Source: Nocardia transvalensis NBRC 15921
GTDB taxonomy: Bacteria > Actinomycetota > Actinomycetes > Mycobacteriales > Mycobacteriaceae
Direction: 5' to 3'
NCBI RefSeq assembly: GCF_000308875.1
Contig: NZ_BAGL01000006.1
Location: forward strand, 1-64,000
DNA length: 64,000 nt
Translations under genes and position numbers: made by a program
In this document: positions 53,560 through 61,673 of the stretch, one piece after another
Position numbering within the stretch: the stretch's first letter is position 1
How the letters are laid out: each line of letters begins with the position of its first letter
The notes under the pieces: generated by a model
The model's input: the letters and a program-made list of their open reading frames with translations, nothing else
Database searches by the model: none
Told to the model about the DNA's origin: nothing

Positions 53560-54435
53560 TCAGCCCAGCGCCTTGGCCAGCGCCTGGGCGTTGCCCGTCT
53601 GCCACTGCACGTAATCGGTGCCCTCGGGCAGGGTCTCGGTCACCTGGACGACCGGGACACCGGCGGACTTCGCCGTGGCGGCGATGTCCTGGGTGGTCTT
53701 GTCCTCGGTCTGCACGTTGTAGACCAGCGCGCGAACCTGCTTGGCGGTCAGCAGATCACGGACGGCGGCCACATCGGCGGGCGCGGGATCGGTGCCCTGC
53801 TCCACCGCCTCCTCGAAGGCGTGCGGCGTGCGGTCGTCCGCGCCGGCGGCCAGCAGCAGGTAGTGCGCGATCGGCTCGGTCTGCAGCACCGGCGATTTCG
53901 GATGGTCGGCGGCGATCTTCGCGGTGACCGCGCTGATCTCCTTCAACTTGCCCTGGAAGGCGGCTGCTCGCTCGGTGTAGGCCTGCGCGTGCTCGCCGTC
54001 GATCCGGCCCAGCTCGGCGGCGATCCGTCCGGCGACCGCGTCGACGGTGTTCACGTCGTACCAGACGTGCTCGTTCTCGTCGTCCTTGTCGGACTTCAGG
54101 TCGAAGGCGTCGATCGTGGGTTTGCTGCGGCCCTCGGCGGCCTTCTCGGCGAATTCGTCGTAGTGCCCGCCGTTGACGACGACCAGCGCGGCATCGCGGA
54201 TCTCGGCGGCATCCGTCGGACTGGTCTGGTACTCGTGCGGATCGGTCGTGCCGGTGATGATGGATGTCACCTCGATGTCCGGTCCGGCGATCGCGGCCGC
54301 GATGCTGCCCCAGACGTCGGTGGAGGCCACGATCTTCGGCTTGCCCGAATCGTTGCCGGAACAGGCGGTGAGCGCCGCCGCGGCCGCGACCCCCATCGCG
54401 ACGGCGGCTATCCGGACGGCGAAACTTCTGGTCAC
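53560..54435 (-). CDS. znuA: Zinc-binding lipoprotein (ZnuA-type substrate-binding protein)
   Basis: 291 aa from GTG. The signal peptide ends in the lipobox LTAC with lipidated Cys25. Cluster A-I family: His in TDPHEYQTSP, His in NEHVWYDVN, a further His in TEPIAHYLLLAAG, and the C-terminal VQTEDKT. The acidic loop between the first two ligands (DLKSDKDDENEH) is short and Asp/Glu-rich instead of the usual His-rich loop. Captures zinc outside the membrane for ZnuBC. First gene of the operon; the Zur box lies 26 bp upstream of its start. Confidence 0.9.
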   Translation of the reverse strand: MTRSFAVRIAAVAMGVAAAAALTACSGNDSGKPKIVASTDVWGSIAAAIAGPDIEVTSIITGTTDPHEYQTSPTDAAEIRDAALVVVNGGHYDEFAEKAAEGRSKPTIDAFDLKSDKDDENEHVWYDVNTVDAVAGRIAAELGRIDGEHAQAYTERAAAFQGKLKEISAVTAKIAADHPKSPVLQTEPIAHYLLLAAGADDRTPHAFEEAVEQGTDPAPADVAAVRDLLTAKQVRALVYNVQTEDKTTQDIAATAKSAGVPVVQVTETLPEGTDYVQWQTGNAQALAKALG

Positions 54436-54460
54436 GCGGGGGTACTCCTACACAACGCAC

Positions 54461-54483
54461 TTAACGGAAACGATTTCCATTAA
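54461..54483. promoter_or_regulatory. Zur box of the zinc uptake operon
   Basis: Arms TTAACGGAAA (54461-54470) and TTTCCATTAA (54474-54483) around a CGA centre, with one mismatch between them. It agrees with the mycobacterial Zur pattern of GAAAA/TTTTC half-sites around a short centre, and lies 26 bp upstream of the znuA start where it would cover the promoter. Zinc-dependent repression is expected. Confidence 0.75.
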
Positions 54484-54569
54484 ATGTAGCGCACGTGTCC
54501 AGGACCGCCGCCATCGATCTGTCCGATTCCCGCTGTGAGACCCGACACGGACGGCCCTGGCAGCCCACC

Positions 54570-54644
54570 CCCTCGTTTTCCGGCACGCTTTTGGCCGGAA
54601 TCCGTAGGTGAGATTCCGGCCAAAAGCGTGCCGGAAAACGAGGG
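54570..54644. repeat. Dispersed palindromic repeat, locus E (perfect 33-bp arms)
   Basis: Arms 54570-54602 and 54612-54644 are perfectly complementary over 33 bp around the 9-nt centre CGTAGGTGA. Each contains one TTCCGGC-N9-GCCGGAA unit, here extended outward by CCCTCGTTTT and its complement. It is the least decayed copy. It lies between the znu operon promoter and the OtsB-GH15 stop. Confidence 0.95.
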
Positions 54645-54734
54645 AGGGGTGGGGAATGGCGTCGGAAGTGCGAGAACGGCCCACCCCACACGGGATGGGC
54701 CGTTCCGCTGCTCGATTGATGAACTACCGCTGCC

Positions 54735-57308
54735 TCACTGCGCCAGCGCGGCCACCGGCTGGCTCAGCAACTGCGCGCAGCGCAGCAAACCGAGGTGGCT
54801 GTAGGCCTGGGGATGGTTGCCCAGCGACCGCTCCGCGACGGGGTCGTACTCCTCGCTCAGCAGCCCGGTCGGCCCGGCCACGTCCACCAGCTGCGCGAAC
54901 AGCGCCTCGGCGTCGGCGCGCTTGCCGATCAGCAGGTACGCCTCCACCAGCCAGGCGGCGCAGAGGTGGAAGCCGCCCTCGCCGCCGGGCAGCCCGTCGT
55001 CGTGGTGGTAGCGGTACACCGTGGACCCGCTGCGCAGCTCGGCCTCCGTGGCCACGACGGTCGCGGCGAACCGCGGATCCGACGGCTCGATCAGCCCGCT
55101 CAGGCCGATGTACAGCGTCGCCGCGTCCAGGTCGGTGCCGTCGTAGGCCGCGGTGTAGGACTGCACCTCGTCGTTCCAGCCCTTGGTTTTGACCTCGTCG
55201 GCGATGGTCTCGCGCAACTCCAGCCAGGCCGGATCGACGCCGCGGTGGAACCTCTCCGCCAGCCGCAGCGCGCGGTCGACGGTCAGCCAGCCCATCACCT
55301 TCGAGTACACGTGATGACGCGGATTGCCGCGGATCTCCCAGATGCCGTGGTCGGGCTCGCGCCAGCGCCGCTGCACCGCGGACACCATGGCCGTCACCAG
55401 ATCCCAGTCGCGATCCGGCAGCGCCTTGCTGGGATCGGTGATGCCCTTGAGCTCGCGGGCCTCGGCGAGCCCCGCGATGAGATCCACGATCGGCCCGAAG
55501 ACGTCCAGCTGAACCTGCATATTGGCGGCGTTGCCGACGCGCACGGGCCGCGACCCCGCGTAGCCGGGAAGCGCGTCGAGGACGGCCTCCGGCGGCAGGG
55601 TCTCCCCGTACAGGGTGTACAGCGGATGCAGGCGCTCCGGTCCGGCCAGGGTCCCCAGCACCCGGTGCACCCATTCGAGGAAGTCCTCGGCCTCGGTGAC
55701 CGAGCCCAGCGTGACCAGCGCGTGCGCGGTCATCGAGGCATCGCGCAGCCAGCAGTAGCGGTAATCCCAGTTGCGGACGCCGCCGATGTCCTCGGGCAGC
55801 GAGGTGGTGGCGGCGGCCATGATGGACCCCGACGGCGCGTGCACCAGCCCGCGCAGCGTGAGCGCCGACCGCTTCATCAGGTCGGGCTTCAGCGGCGGCA
55901 GCGCCAGCTCCGACGCCCAGTCCCGCCAGTAGTGCTCGGCCTCGCGGCGGCGCTCCGGCTCGCTGACCATGGCGGGGGCGAGATCGGATGTGCCGCAGCG
56001 CATCTCGAGGATCACCGGCCCGTTCGAGGGATCGACGACCGCGCGAGCGGTCTGGTGAATGCCCTCCTCGACGATCTCCCACTCCACGCCCGGCGAGCGC
56101 AGCACGATCGGATCGTTGGTGCCGTGCACCCGCAGTCCGGCGGTATCGCGTTCGAGGTTGACCGGCACCTGGCCGAATTCCGGCCGCGGCGCGAAGGTGA
56201 CCACCGCGCGCGCGTCACCGGTGATGACCCGGGTCAGATCGGTGCGCTCCGGCGGGACGTCGTGCGGCAGGTAGTCGACGACCTGCAAACTGGCCCAGCG
56301 GGTTTCGACGGTCATGGTGCCGTCGACGTAGCGCTGCGACAGCGGCAGCCCGGGGCGTTCCGGTGTGATGGTGAAGTGCCCGGCCTGCGGCCCGCCGAGC
56401 AGGTGGGCGAAGACGGCCGCCGAATCCGGTTCCGGATGGCAGAGCCAGGTGACGGTGCCGTCCGGGGTGACGAGTGCCTTGGAGCGGGGGCCGGCCAGCA
56501 TGGTCAGCCGCTCGATTCGGGGGGCCGAGGCACCGGCCAGCCAGGTGCGCCGCTCTTCGAGCAGGAACGCCAGGGCCTTGGCCACCTCCTCGGTGCTGGC
56601 CACGCGATATCCGGCGAGGCTGGTGCCCTCGCCGACCTTGATGCCGACGTCCGGGCCGGACAGCCGCGCGAACGCCTTCTCGTCGGTGACGTCGTCACCG
56701 AAGAAGACCGCCGCCGAGGCGCCCTCCTGATGGCGGATGATGTCGAGGGCCTTGCCCTTGTCGGTCTGGATGACGGCCAGCTCGACGACGGCCTTGCCCT
56801 CGGTCACCTGCACGCCGACCCAGCTCGCCGGGCCCTGCCGGGCCTGCTGCAACGCGCGGCGGCCTACCTCGGGGGCGGCGTTGCGGACGTGCAGGGCCAC
56901 GCTGGCCGGTTTGATCTCCACGGCCGCGCCCGGATGGTCGGTGGCGATGCGCTCCAGCGCGTGCTGGACCTCGGTCAGTAATTGCTTGGCGTCGTTGTCG
57001 ATGGCATGGACGAAGCCGACGTCGAATTCCGAGCCATGGCTTCCGATCAGCTGTACCTCGACCGGGAGCCGGGACAGCGCCGCGAGATCTCGCAGCGCCC
57101 GCCCGGAGATGACGGCCGCCGTGGTGGCCGTCAAGCCGGCGAGGGCGCGCAGCGCGCTCACCGACTCCCGATGGGGATACGCCTTCGTCGGGTCGGAGAC
57201 GATGGGTGCGATGGTCCCGTCGTAGTCCGAAGCGACGAGCAGCCGCGGCATGCGGGCTACTGCCGACAACGCACGGCGAAGTTCCTGTGGCAGATCCTGT
57301 GCGCTCAC
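54735..57308 (-). CDS. Trehalose-6-phosphatase / GH15 fusion protein
   Basis: 857 aa from GTG. Residues about 1-255 form a HAD-type OtsB: nucleophile motif DYDGTIAPI near residue 28, VISGRALRDL, and GDDVTDEKAF. Residues about 260-857 form a GH15 glucoamylase/trehalase-like domain: SIMAAATTSLPEDIGGVRNWDYRYCWLRDASMT, and the late LYIGLSGLIEPSDPRF and GGFHLCAAWLVEAYLLIG. Such fusions are known in actinobacteria. The pair could make trehalose from trehalose-6-phosphate and then cleave it to glucose, or GH15 may act on another alpha-glucoside. No partner genes nearby. Confidence 0.88.
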   Translation of the reverse strand: MSAQDLPQELRRALSAVARMPRLLVASDYDGTIAPIVSDPTKAYPHRESVSALRALAGLTATTAAVISGRALRDLAALSRLPVEVQLIGSHGSEFDVGFVHAIDNDAKQLLTEVQHALERIATDHPGAAVEIKPASVALHVRNAAPEVGRRALQQARQGPASWVGVQVTEGKAVVELAVIQTDKGKALDIIRHQEGASAAVFFGDDVTDEKAFARLSGPDVGIKVGEGTSLAGYRVASTEEVAKALAFLLEERRTWLAGASAPRIERLTMLAGPRSKALVTPDGTVTWLCHPEPDSAAVFAHLLGGPQAGHFTITPERPGLPLSQRYVDGTMTVETRWASLQVVDYLPHDVPPERTDLTRVITGDARAVVTFAPRPEFGQVPVNLERDTAGLRVHGTNDPIVLRSPGVEWEIVEEGIHQTARAVVDPSNGPVILEMRCGTSDLAPAMVSEPERRREAEHYWRDWASELALPPLKPDLMKRSALTLRGLVHAPSGSIMAAATTSLPEDIGGVRNWDYRYCWLRDASMTAHALVTLGSVTEAEDFLEWVHRVLGTLAGPERLHPLYTLYGETLPPEAVLDALPGYAGSRPVRVGNAANMQVQLDVFGPIVDLIAGLAEARELKGITDPSKALPDRDWDLVTAMVSAVQRRWREPDHGIWEIRGNPRHHVYSKVMGWLTVDRALRLAERFHRGVDPAWLELRETIADEVKTKGWNDEVQSYTAAYDGTDLDAATLYIGLSGLIEPSDPRFAATVVATEAELRSGSTVYRYHHDDGLPGGEGGFHLCAAWLVEAYLLIGKRADAEALFAQLVDVAGPTGLLSEEYDPVAERSLGNHPQAYSHLGLLRCAQLLSQPVAALAQ

Positions 57309-57450
57309 GCATCCAACCTATAGATCGGAGGAGAAATTTCAGGGCGCGGGAAACTCTACTGGGTAGGGTTTGCCCGCCGGTTCGCGCAGTGATACAGGAC
57401 GTTTACGTTCACCTCGCCGCGCGCATCCCTGATTGTGCGTTCTCCTGTCT

Positions 57451-57491
57451 TAGGTTTGCTGGTTTGCCACGCGGAACACCCGGCAAACCTA
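57451..57491. repeat. Inverted repeat spanning the kstR stop
   Basis: TAGGTTTGC (57451-57459) and GCAAACCTA (57483-57491) are perfect complements; the right arm includes the kstR stop codon. GGTTTGCC (57461-57468) can pair with GGCAAACC as an alternative. Possible terminator of kstR or an mRNA 3'-end structure. The remaining 140 bp to the OtsB-GH15 start hold nothing recognised. Confidence 0.45.
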
Positions 57492-58151
57492 CGCCGACTC
57501 GGCGCCCAACAGCAGGTCGACGGTCAGTTCGAGGCGTTCTGTGACGTCCGTCGCGGAGGCACGGCGGGTGAGCCAGGCGACGAGGTTCGACAGCCAGACA
57601 TCGCTTATCACCCGCGCGATGGCCAGATCGCGATCCGTCGCCTCGCCGTCGTTCATGGCCCGGGCGAAGAACTTGTCCATCACGCGACCGACCCGATCGA
57701 CCTCGGCGGCCGCGGAGGCGTCGGCGAACATGAACGCGCGCGTCATGGCCTCGGTGAGCAGCGGATCGCGCTGCATGGCCCGGGTGACCTGGGTGAGCAG
57801 CAGATGCATGCGCTCGCGAGGGCTCTGCCCGGCCAGCGGTTTGCGCTTGCTGTCGAACTGCTCGAATTCCCGCGCCAGGGCCGAGACCAGCAGGTGGACC
57901 TTGGACGGGAAGTACCGGTACAGCGTGCCCACCGCGACATCGGCCCGTTCGGCGACCGCACGCATCTGCACCGCGTCGTAGCCGCCCTTGGAGGCCAGCG
58001 CGAGGGTGGCGTCGAGGATCCGTTTGCGGCGTTCGCGCTGGGCGGCCGAGCTGAGCTCGTCCTCGCTGAGCGTGCTCACCGGGGTGGCACGCGGGCGACT
58101 TCCGTTGCGCGCCCCCGAGTCGGTCGACTCCTCTCGGGAGGGACTGGCCAT
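57489..58151 (-). CDS. kstR: Cholesterol-catabolism repressor KstR (TetR family)
   Basis: 220 aa. Sequence closely follows what I recall for M. tuberculosis KstR (Rv3574): AQRERRKRILDATLALASKGGYDAVQMRAVAERADVAVGTLYRYFPSKVHLLVSAL in the HTH, then AMQRDPLLTEAMTRAFMFADASAA and IARVISDVWLSNLVAWLTRRASATDV. It has about 20 extra N-terminal residues. The ligand is a 3-oxo-cholestenoyl-CoA in M. tuberculosis. It is divergent from fadE34 over a perfect KstR box and represses the steroid regulon, including itself. Confidence 0.95.
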   Translation of the reverse strand: MASPSREESTDSGARNGSRPRATPVSTLSEDELSSAAQRERRKRILDATLALASKGGYDAVQMRAVAERADVAVGTLYRYFPSKVHLLVSALAREFEQFDSKRKPLAGQSPRERMHLLLTQVTRAMQRDPLLTEAMTRAFMFADASAAAEVDRVGRVMDKFFARAMNDGEATDRDLAIARVISDVWLSNLVAWLTRRASATDVTERLELTVDLLLGAESA

Positions 58152-58246
58152 TGGTGAATGTCCTTTCCTGCGAACGTCGTTGTGCTGCGCCTGTGCCGTG
58201 GGCTGCGGTGACGGACGGTGCCTTGACTTCCGCCCGACGTGGATAT

Positions 58247-58260
58247 TAGAACATGTTCTA
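58247..58260. promoter_or_regulatory. KstR operator
   Basis: TAGAACATGTTCTA is a perfect 14-bp palindrome that matches the published KstR pattern TNNAACNNGTTNNA. It is centred in the 144-bp gap between the divergent kstR and fadE34 starts, 36 bp before the fadE34 GTG, so it can control both genes. Confidence 0.88.
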
Positions 58261-58295
58261 GGTGTGGGAGTCACGCCGGAAAGGCGGTATGGAGT

Positions 58296-60581
58296 GTGAC
58301 CATCGCCACCACTGACGAGCATAAAGCCGTTCAGGAGTCGATGCGCGGATGGGCTTCGACGGTCCGTCCGATTGCAACAATGCGCAGCGGGGCACCTGGT
58401 TATTGGCGCGATTTCTGGCCGAGCCTGGTGGGTCTGGGCATCTTCCGCGTCGCGGTCGACGAGGCCGCCGGGGGTGCCGGTGGGTCCGTCGGCGACCTGG
58501 CCGTACTGATCGAACAGGCGGCGCACGACCTGGTGGGCGGCCCGGTCCTGACGACCGTGCTCGCCGGCCTCGTTACCGGCGGGGCTCTGGACGAGGATAC
58601 GCCGTGCGGCGTCGCACTGGGCGACGCGCTTGCGGTGCCGGACAACGGCTCCGGCGAGATCGAACTGACGGGTGTCTGGGAAACCGTTCTGGGTGCCGCG
58701 GAGGGAACTGCCGTGCTGGTGCCGGTGGGTTCCGGCCAAAAGCACGCCGGAACCAAGGACGGCGACCCCTCGTCGGCCGAAACTTCGGCAACCTCCACGT
58801 CGCCTACCGAAGCCTCGGCGACCGCCCCCTCGTTTTCCCGGCACGCTTTTGGCCGGGAACACAAGTGGGCCCTCGTAGACCCGAACACCCAGGGCCTGCG
58901 AATCGAGGAACTACCTCCCCTCGACGCCAGCACCCCCCTGGCCCGCGTCGTCTGCGAAGGCGTCCGCGTCCCTGCCGACCACATCTTCGAATCCCCGTAC
59001 GCGGTAGGGGATCTGACCGCCGCCCTGGTGGCCGCGGAGCTGGCCGGAATCGCCGGCTGGTGCCTGGAGACGGCCACCGACTACGCCAAGGTGCGTGAGC
59101 AGTTCGGCCGCCGGATCGGCGAATTCCAGGCGGTCAAGCACCTGTGCGCGTGGATGCTGTGCCGCACGGAGCTGATCCGCGCGGTCGCCGCCGACGCCGC
59201 GACGGCCGTCGACAACCGCAGTGACGAATTACCGCTGGCGGCAGCCATCGCCATGTCGATCGCCCTGGACGCGGCGGTGGAGACCGCCAAGGACTGCATC
59301 CAGGTGCTCGGCGGGATCGGCTTCACCTGGGAGCACGACGCCCACCTGTACCTGCGCCGGGCGGTGGCGCTGCGCCAGCTGCTGGGCGGCGGCGCGGCGT
59401 GGCGATCCCGCGTGACCGAGCTGGTCCGGGCGGGCGCCCGGCGCACCGTGGGCCTGGATCTCGGCTTCGGCGACGACGCCGCGACCGACAGCGAGGCCTG
59501 GGACGCACTGGGACTGGACGCGGCGGAGGCCGCCGAACTCGGCGCGGAGCTGGCCCGCATCGGCGCGCTCCCGGTCGAGGAGCAGCGCGGGGCCCTGGTG
59601 GACACCGGCCTGTTCGCGCCGCACTGGCCCCGGCCGTACGGGCGCGGCGCGGGCCCGATCCTGCGCTCGCTGATCGACGAGCAGGTGCGGGCCGCGGGAA
59701 TCACGGTGCCGGACATCCAGATCGGCAACTGGGCCGTCCCGACGCTGCTGCAGCACGGCACACCCGAGCAGATCGAGCGTTTCGTGCACCCCACGCTGCG
59801 CGGCGACGTCATCTGGTGCCAGCTGTTCAGCGAGCCGGAGGCCGGCTCGGATCTGGCGGCGCTGCGCACCACCGCGACCCGGGCCGAGGGCGGCTGGACC
59901 CTGAACGGGCAGAAGGTCTGGACGTCCAAGGCGAACGACGCGAACTGGGCGATCTGCCTGGCCCGCACCGACGGGAGCGTGTCGAAGCATCGCGGGATCA
60001 GTTACTTCCTGGTCGATATGAGCAGCCCCGGTATCGATATCCGGCCGCTGGTCCAGATCACCGGGGAAGCCGAATTCTCCGAGGTATTCCTCGACGAGGT
60101 TTTCGTCCCCGACGACTGCCTGGTCGGTGAGTTGGGCGCGGGCTGGAAGATCGCCCGTTCCACACTCTCCTCGGAGCGGGTCGCCATGGGCGGCAGCGGA
60201 ATCGGCAAGGAATTGGAGGCGCTCATCGAGACGGCTCCGCGCACCGGACCGGGCGCCGAATTGATCGCCGATCGCCTCGGCGATCTCGTTTCCCAATCGG
60301 TCGCTGGTCTATTGCTGGAAACCCGGGCGGCGCAGCGAATACTCGCGGGCGTCGATCCCGGACCGCAGAGCAGCGTCCGCAAACTGGTCGGTGTCCGGCA
60401 TCGTCAGGCGGTCGCCGAATTCGCCGTCGAACTTTCCGGTGTCGCGGGCGCTCAGGAATCGGAAGTGGTGAAACAATTCCTGTTGACGCGCTGTTTATCG
60501 ATCGCGGGGGGCACCGAGCAGATTCTGTTGACCGTGGCCGGCGAACGGATTCTCGGGCTCCCGCGCGAATCGCACGGCTGA
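58296..60581 (+). CDS. fadE34: Steroid-type acyl-CoA dehydrogenase FadE34, with in-frame repeat insertion
   Basis: 761 aa from GTG at 58296. A double protein of two acyl-CoA dehydrogenase halves (about residues 1-385 and 395-761). The C-terminal half has the catalytically competent features: CQLFSEPEAGSDLAALRTTA, NGQKVWTSKAN and the final LTRCLSIAGGTEQILLTVAGERILGLPRE. M. tuberculosis FadE34 (ChsE3) is 711 aa and oxidises steroid side-chain CoA esters. Here residues about 145-189 are an extra segment encoded by locus F of the palindromic repeat. Under KstR control. Confidence 0.9.
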   Translation: MTIATTDEHKAVQESMRGWASTVRPIATMRSGAPGYWRDFWPSLVGLGIFRVAVDEAAGGAGGSVGDLAVLIEQAAHDLVGGPVLTTVLAGLVTGGALDEDTPCGVALGDALAVPDNGSGEIELTGVWETVLGAAEGTAVLVPVGSGQKHAGTKDGDPSSAETSATSTSPTEASATAPSFSRHAFGREHKWALVDPNTQGLRIEELPPLDASTPLARVVCEGVRVPADHIFESPYAVGDLTAALVAAELAGIAGWCLETATDYAKVREQFGRRIGEFQAVKHLCAWMLCRTELIRAVAADAATAVDNRSDELPLAAAIAMSIALDAAVETAKDCIQVLGGIGFTWEHDAHLYLRRAVALRQLLGGGAAWRSRVTELVRAGARRTVGLDLGFGDDAATDSEAWDALGLDAAEAAELGAELARIGALPVEEQRGALVDTGLFAPHWPRPYGRGAGPILRSLIDEQVRAAGITVPDIQIGNWAVPTLLQHGTPEQIERFVHPTLRGDVIWCQLFSEPEAGSDLAALRTTATRAEGGWTLNGQKVWTSKANDANWAICLARTDGSVSKHRGISYFLVDMSSPGIDIRPLVQITGEAEFSEVFLDEVFVPDDCLVGELGAGWKIARSTLSSERVAMGGSGIGKELEALIETAPRTGPGAELIADRLGDLVSQSVAGLLLETRAAQRILAGVDPGPQSSVRKLVGVRHRQAVAEFAVELSGVAGAQESEVVKQFLLTRCLSIAGGTEQILLTVAGERILGLPRESHG
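58728..58862. repeat. Dispersed palindromic repeat, locus F, inside fadE34
   Basis: Two hairpin units, TTCCGGC-N9-GCCGGAA (58730-58752) and TTCCCGGC-N9-GCCGGGAA (58835-58859), with about 80 bp between them. The order of the two units is reversed relative to the intergenic pairs. The intervening DNA contains a degenerate TCGGC/GAAxCTTCGG repeat. The whole segment is 135 bp, a multiple of three, with no stop codon. It is translated as SGQKHAGTKDGD, a Ser/Thr/Ala-rich stretch, and FSRHAFGREH. Confidence 0.9.
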
Positions 60582-60608
60582 CTCCACACCTGATACGGGA
60601 GCATTGAA

Positions 60609-61673
60609 TTGGACTTCAACAGGGACGAGAGCCAGGACGCTGTCGCCGAGGTTGTCGTAAGTTTGCTGGAACGCGACAGCGCACGCGATATCGCATTGTG
60701 GCCGAGGCTCGTCGACAGTGGCCTGCTACTGGTCGCGCTGCCCGAGCGCTACGGCGGGGACGGCATGGGACTGCTGGAGGTCTCGGCCATGCTGACCGAA
60801 CTGGCCACCGACGCCGTCCAGGTGCCGGCCCTGGCCACGCTCGGGCTCGGGGTGCTGCCGCTGATCGACCGGGCCCCGGAGGCGCTGGCGGAGAAGATCT
60901 TTCCGGCCGTCGCCGAGGGCGCGGTGCTGACCGCGGCCCTGCACGAGCCGGGCGCGCCGTTCGTGACCAAGCCGCACACGGTCGCCGTGACCGACGGCGG
61001 CGTGGTGCGGATCAGCGGGACCAAGGCGGCGGTGCCGTACGCCGATACGGCCCGGTGGATGCTGGTGCCGACCGACTCAGGTATCGCCGTGGTCGAATCC
61101 GGTACCGCCGGTGTCACGTTCCGGGAGAGCCCGGCGTCCACCGGCGCACCGGAATTCTCGGTGCAGTTCGACGAGGCCGAGATCCCCGCCGAGCAGCTCC
61201 TGCCCGGCGACCTCGGCGACCTGCACCGGCTGGCGCTGGCCACCATCGGCGCGGTCGCGGACGGACTGCTGAAAGGCGTGCTGACGCTGACCGCCGAACA
61301 CGTGCGGACCCGGCACCAGTTCGGGCGCCCGCTGGCCGAATTCCAGGCGGTCGCCCAGCAGATCGGCGACGTCTACGTGGTGTCGCGCACCCTGCACGCA
61401 GCTGCGGCGTCGGCGAACTGGGCGCTGGCACAAGAGGATTCGAGCCCCGAGCACCGCGAACGGACAGACGACGACCTCGATGTCTTGGCCTACTGCGTCG
61501 CCTCGGATCTGCCCGCGGCCATGCAGAAGTGCCATCACCTGCACGGCGGCATCGGGGTGGATATGACCCATCCGCTGCATCGCTACTACTCACAGGCCAA
61601 GGACATCGCCCGCTGGCTCGGCGGCGCGTCGTTCCGGCTGGATCGTTTGGGAGCCAGATGTTCATCGACCTAA
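60609..61673 (+). CDS. chsE1: Acyl-CoA dehydrogenase subunit, FadE28/ChsE1-like
   Basis: 354 aa from TTG with GGGAG 8 nt upstream. Small acyl-CoA dehydrogenase subunit of the igr operon. It has RHQFGRPLAEFQAVAQQIGDVYV and MQKCHHLHGGIGVDMTHPLHRYY, but its N-terminal domain is short. In M. tuberculosis FadE28 and FadE29 form an alpha2beta2 enzyme that dehydrogenates the last 3-carbon side chain of steroid CoA esters. The last 16 bp overlap the next gene. Placed 27 bp after fadE34, which links it to KstR control. Confidence 0.85.
   Translation: MDFNRDESQDAVAEVVVSLLERDSARDIALWPRLVDSGLLLVALPERYGGDGMGLLEVSAMLTELATDAVQVPALATLGLGVLPLIDRAPEALAEKIFPAVAEGAVLTAALHEPGAPFVTKPHTVAVTDGGVVRISGTKAAVPYADTARWMLVPTDSGIAVVESGTAGVTFRESPASTGAPEFSVQFDEAEIPAEQLLPGDLGDLHRLALATIGAVADGLLKGVLTLTAEHVRTRHQFGRPLAEFQAVAQQIGDVYVVSRTLHAAAASANWALAQEDSSPEHRERTDDDLDVLAYCVASDLPAAMQKCHHLHGGIGVDMTHPLHRYYSQAKDIARWLGGASFRLDRLGARCSST

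Noticed and set aside
57489..58862. A 457-aa version of KstR
   Set aside because: It would run through the KstR operator and antisense to fadE34, using codons from the palindromic repeat; ATG at 58151 gives a 220-aa KstR-like protein.
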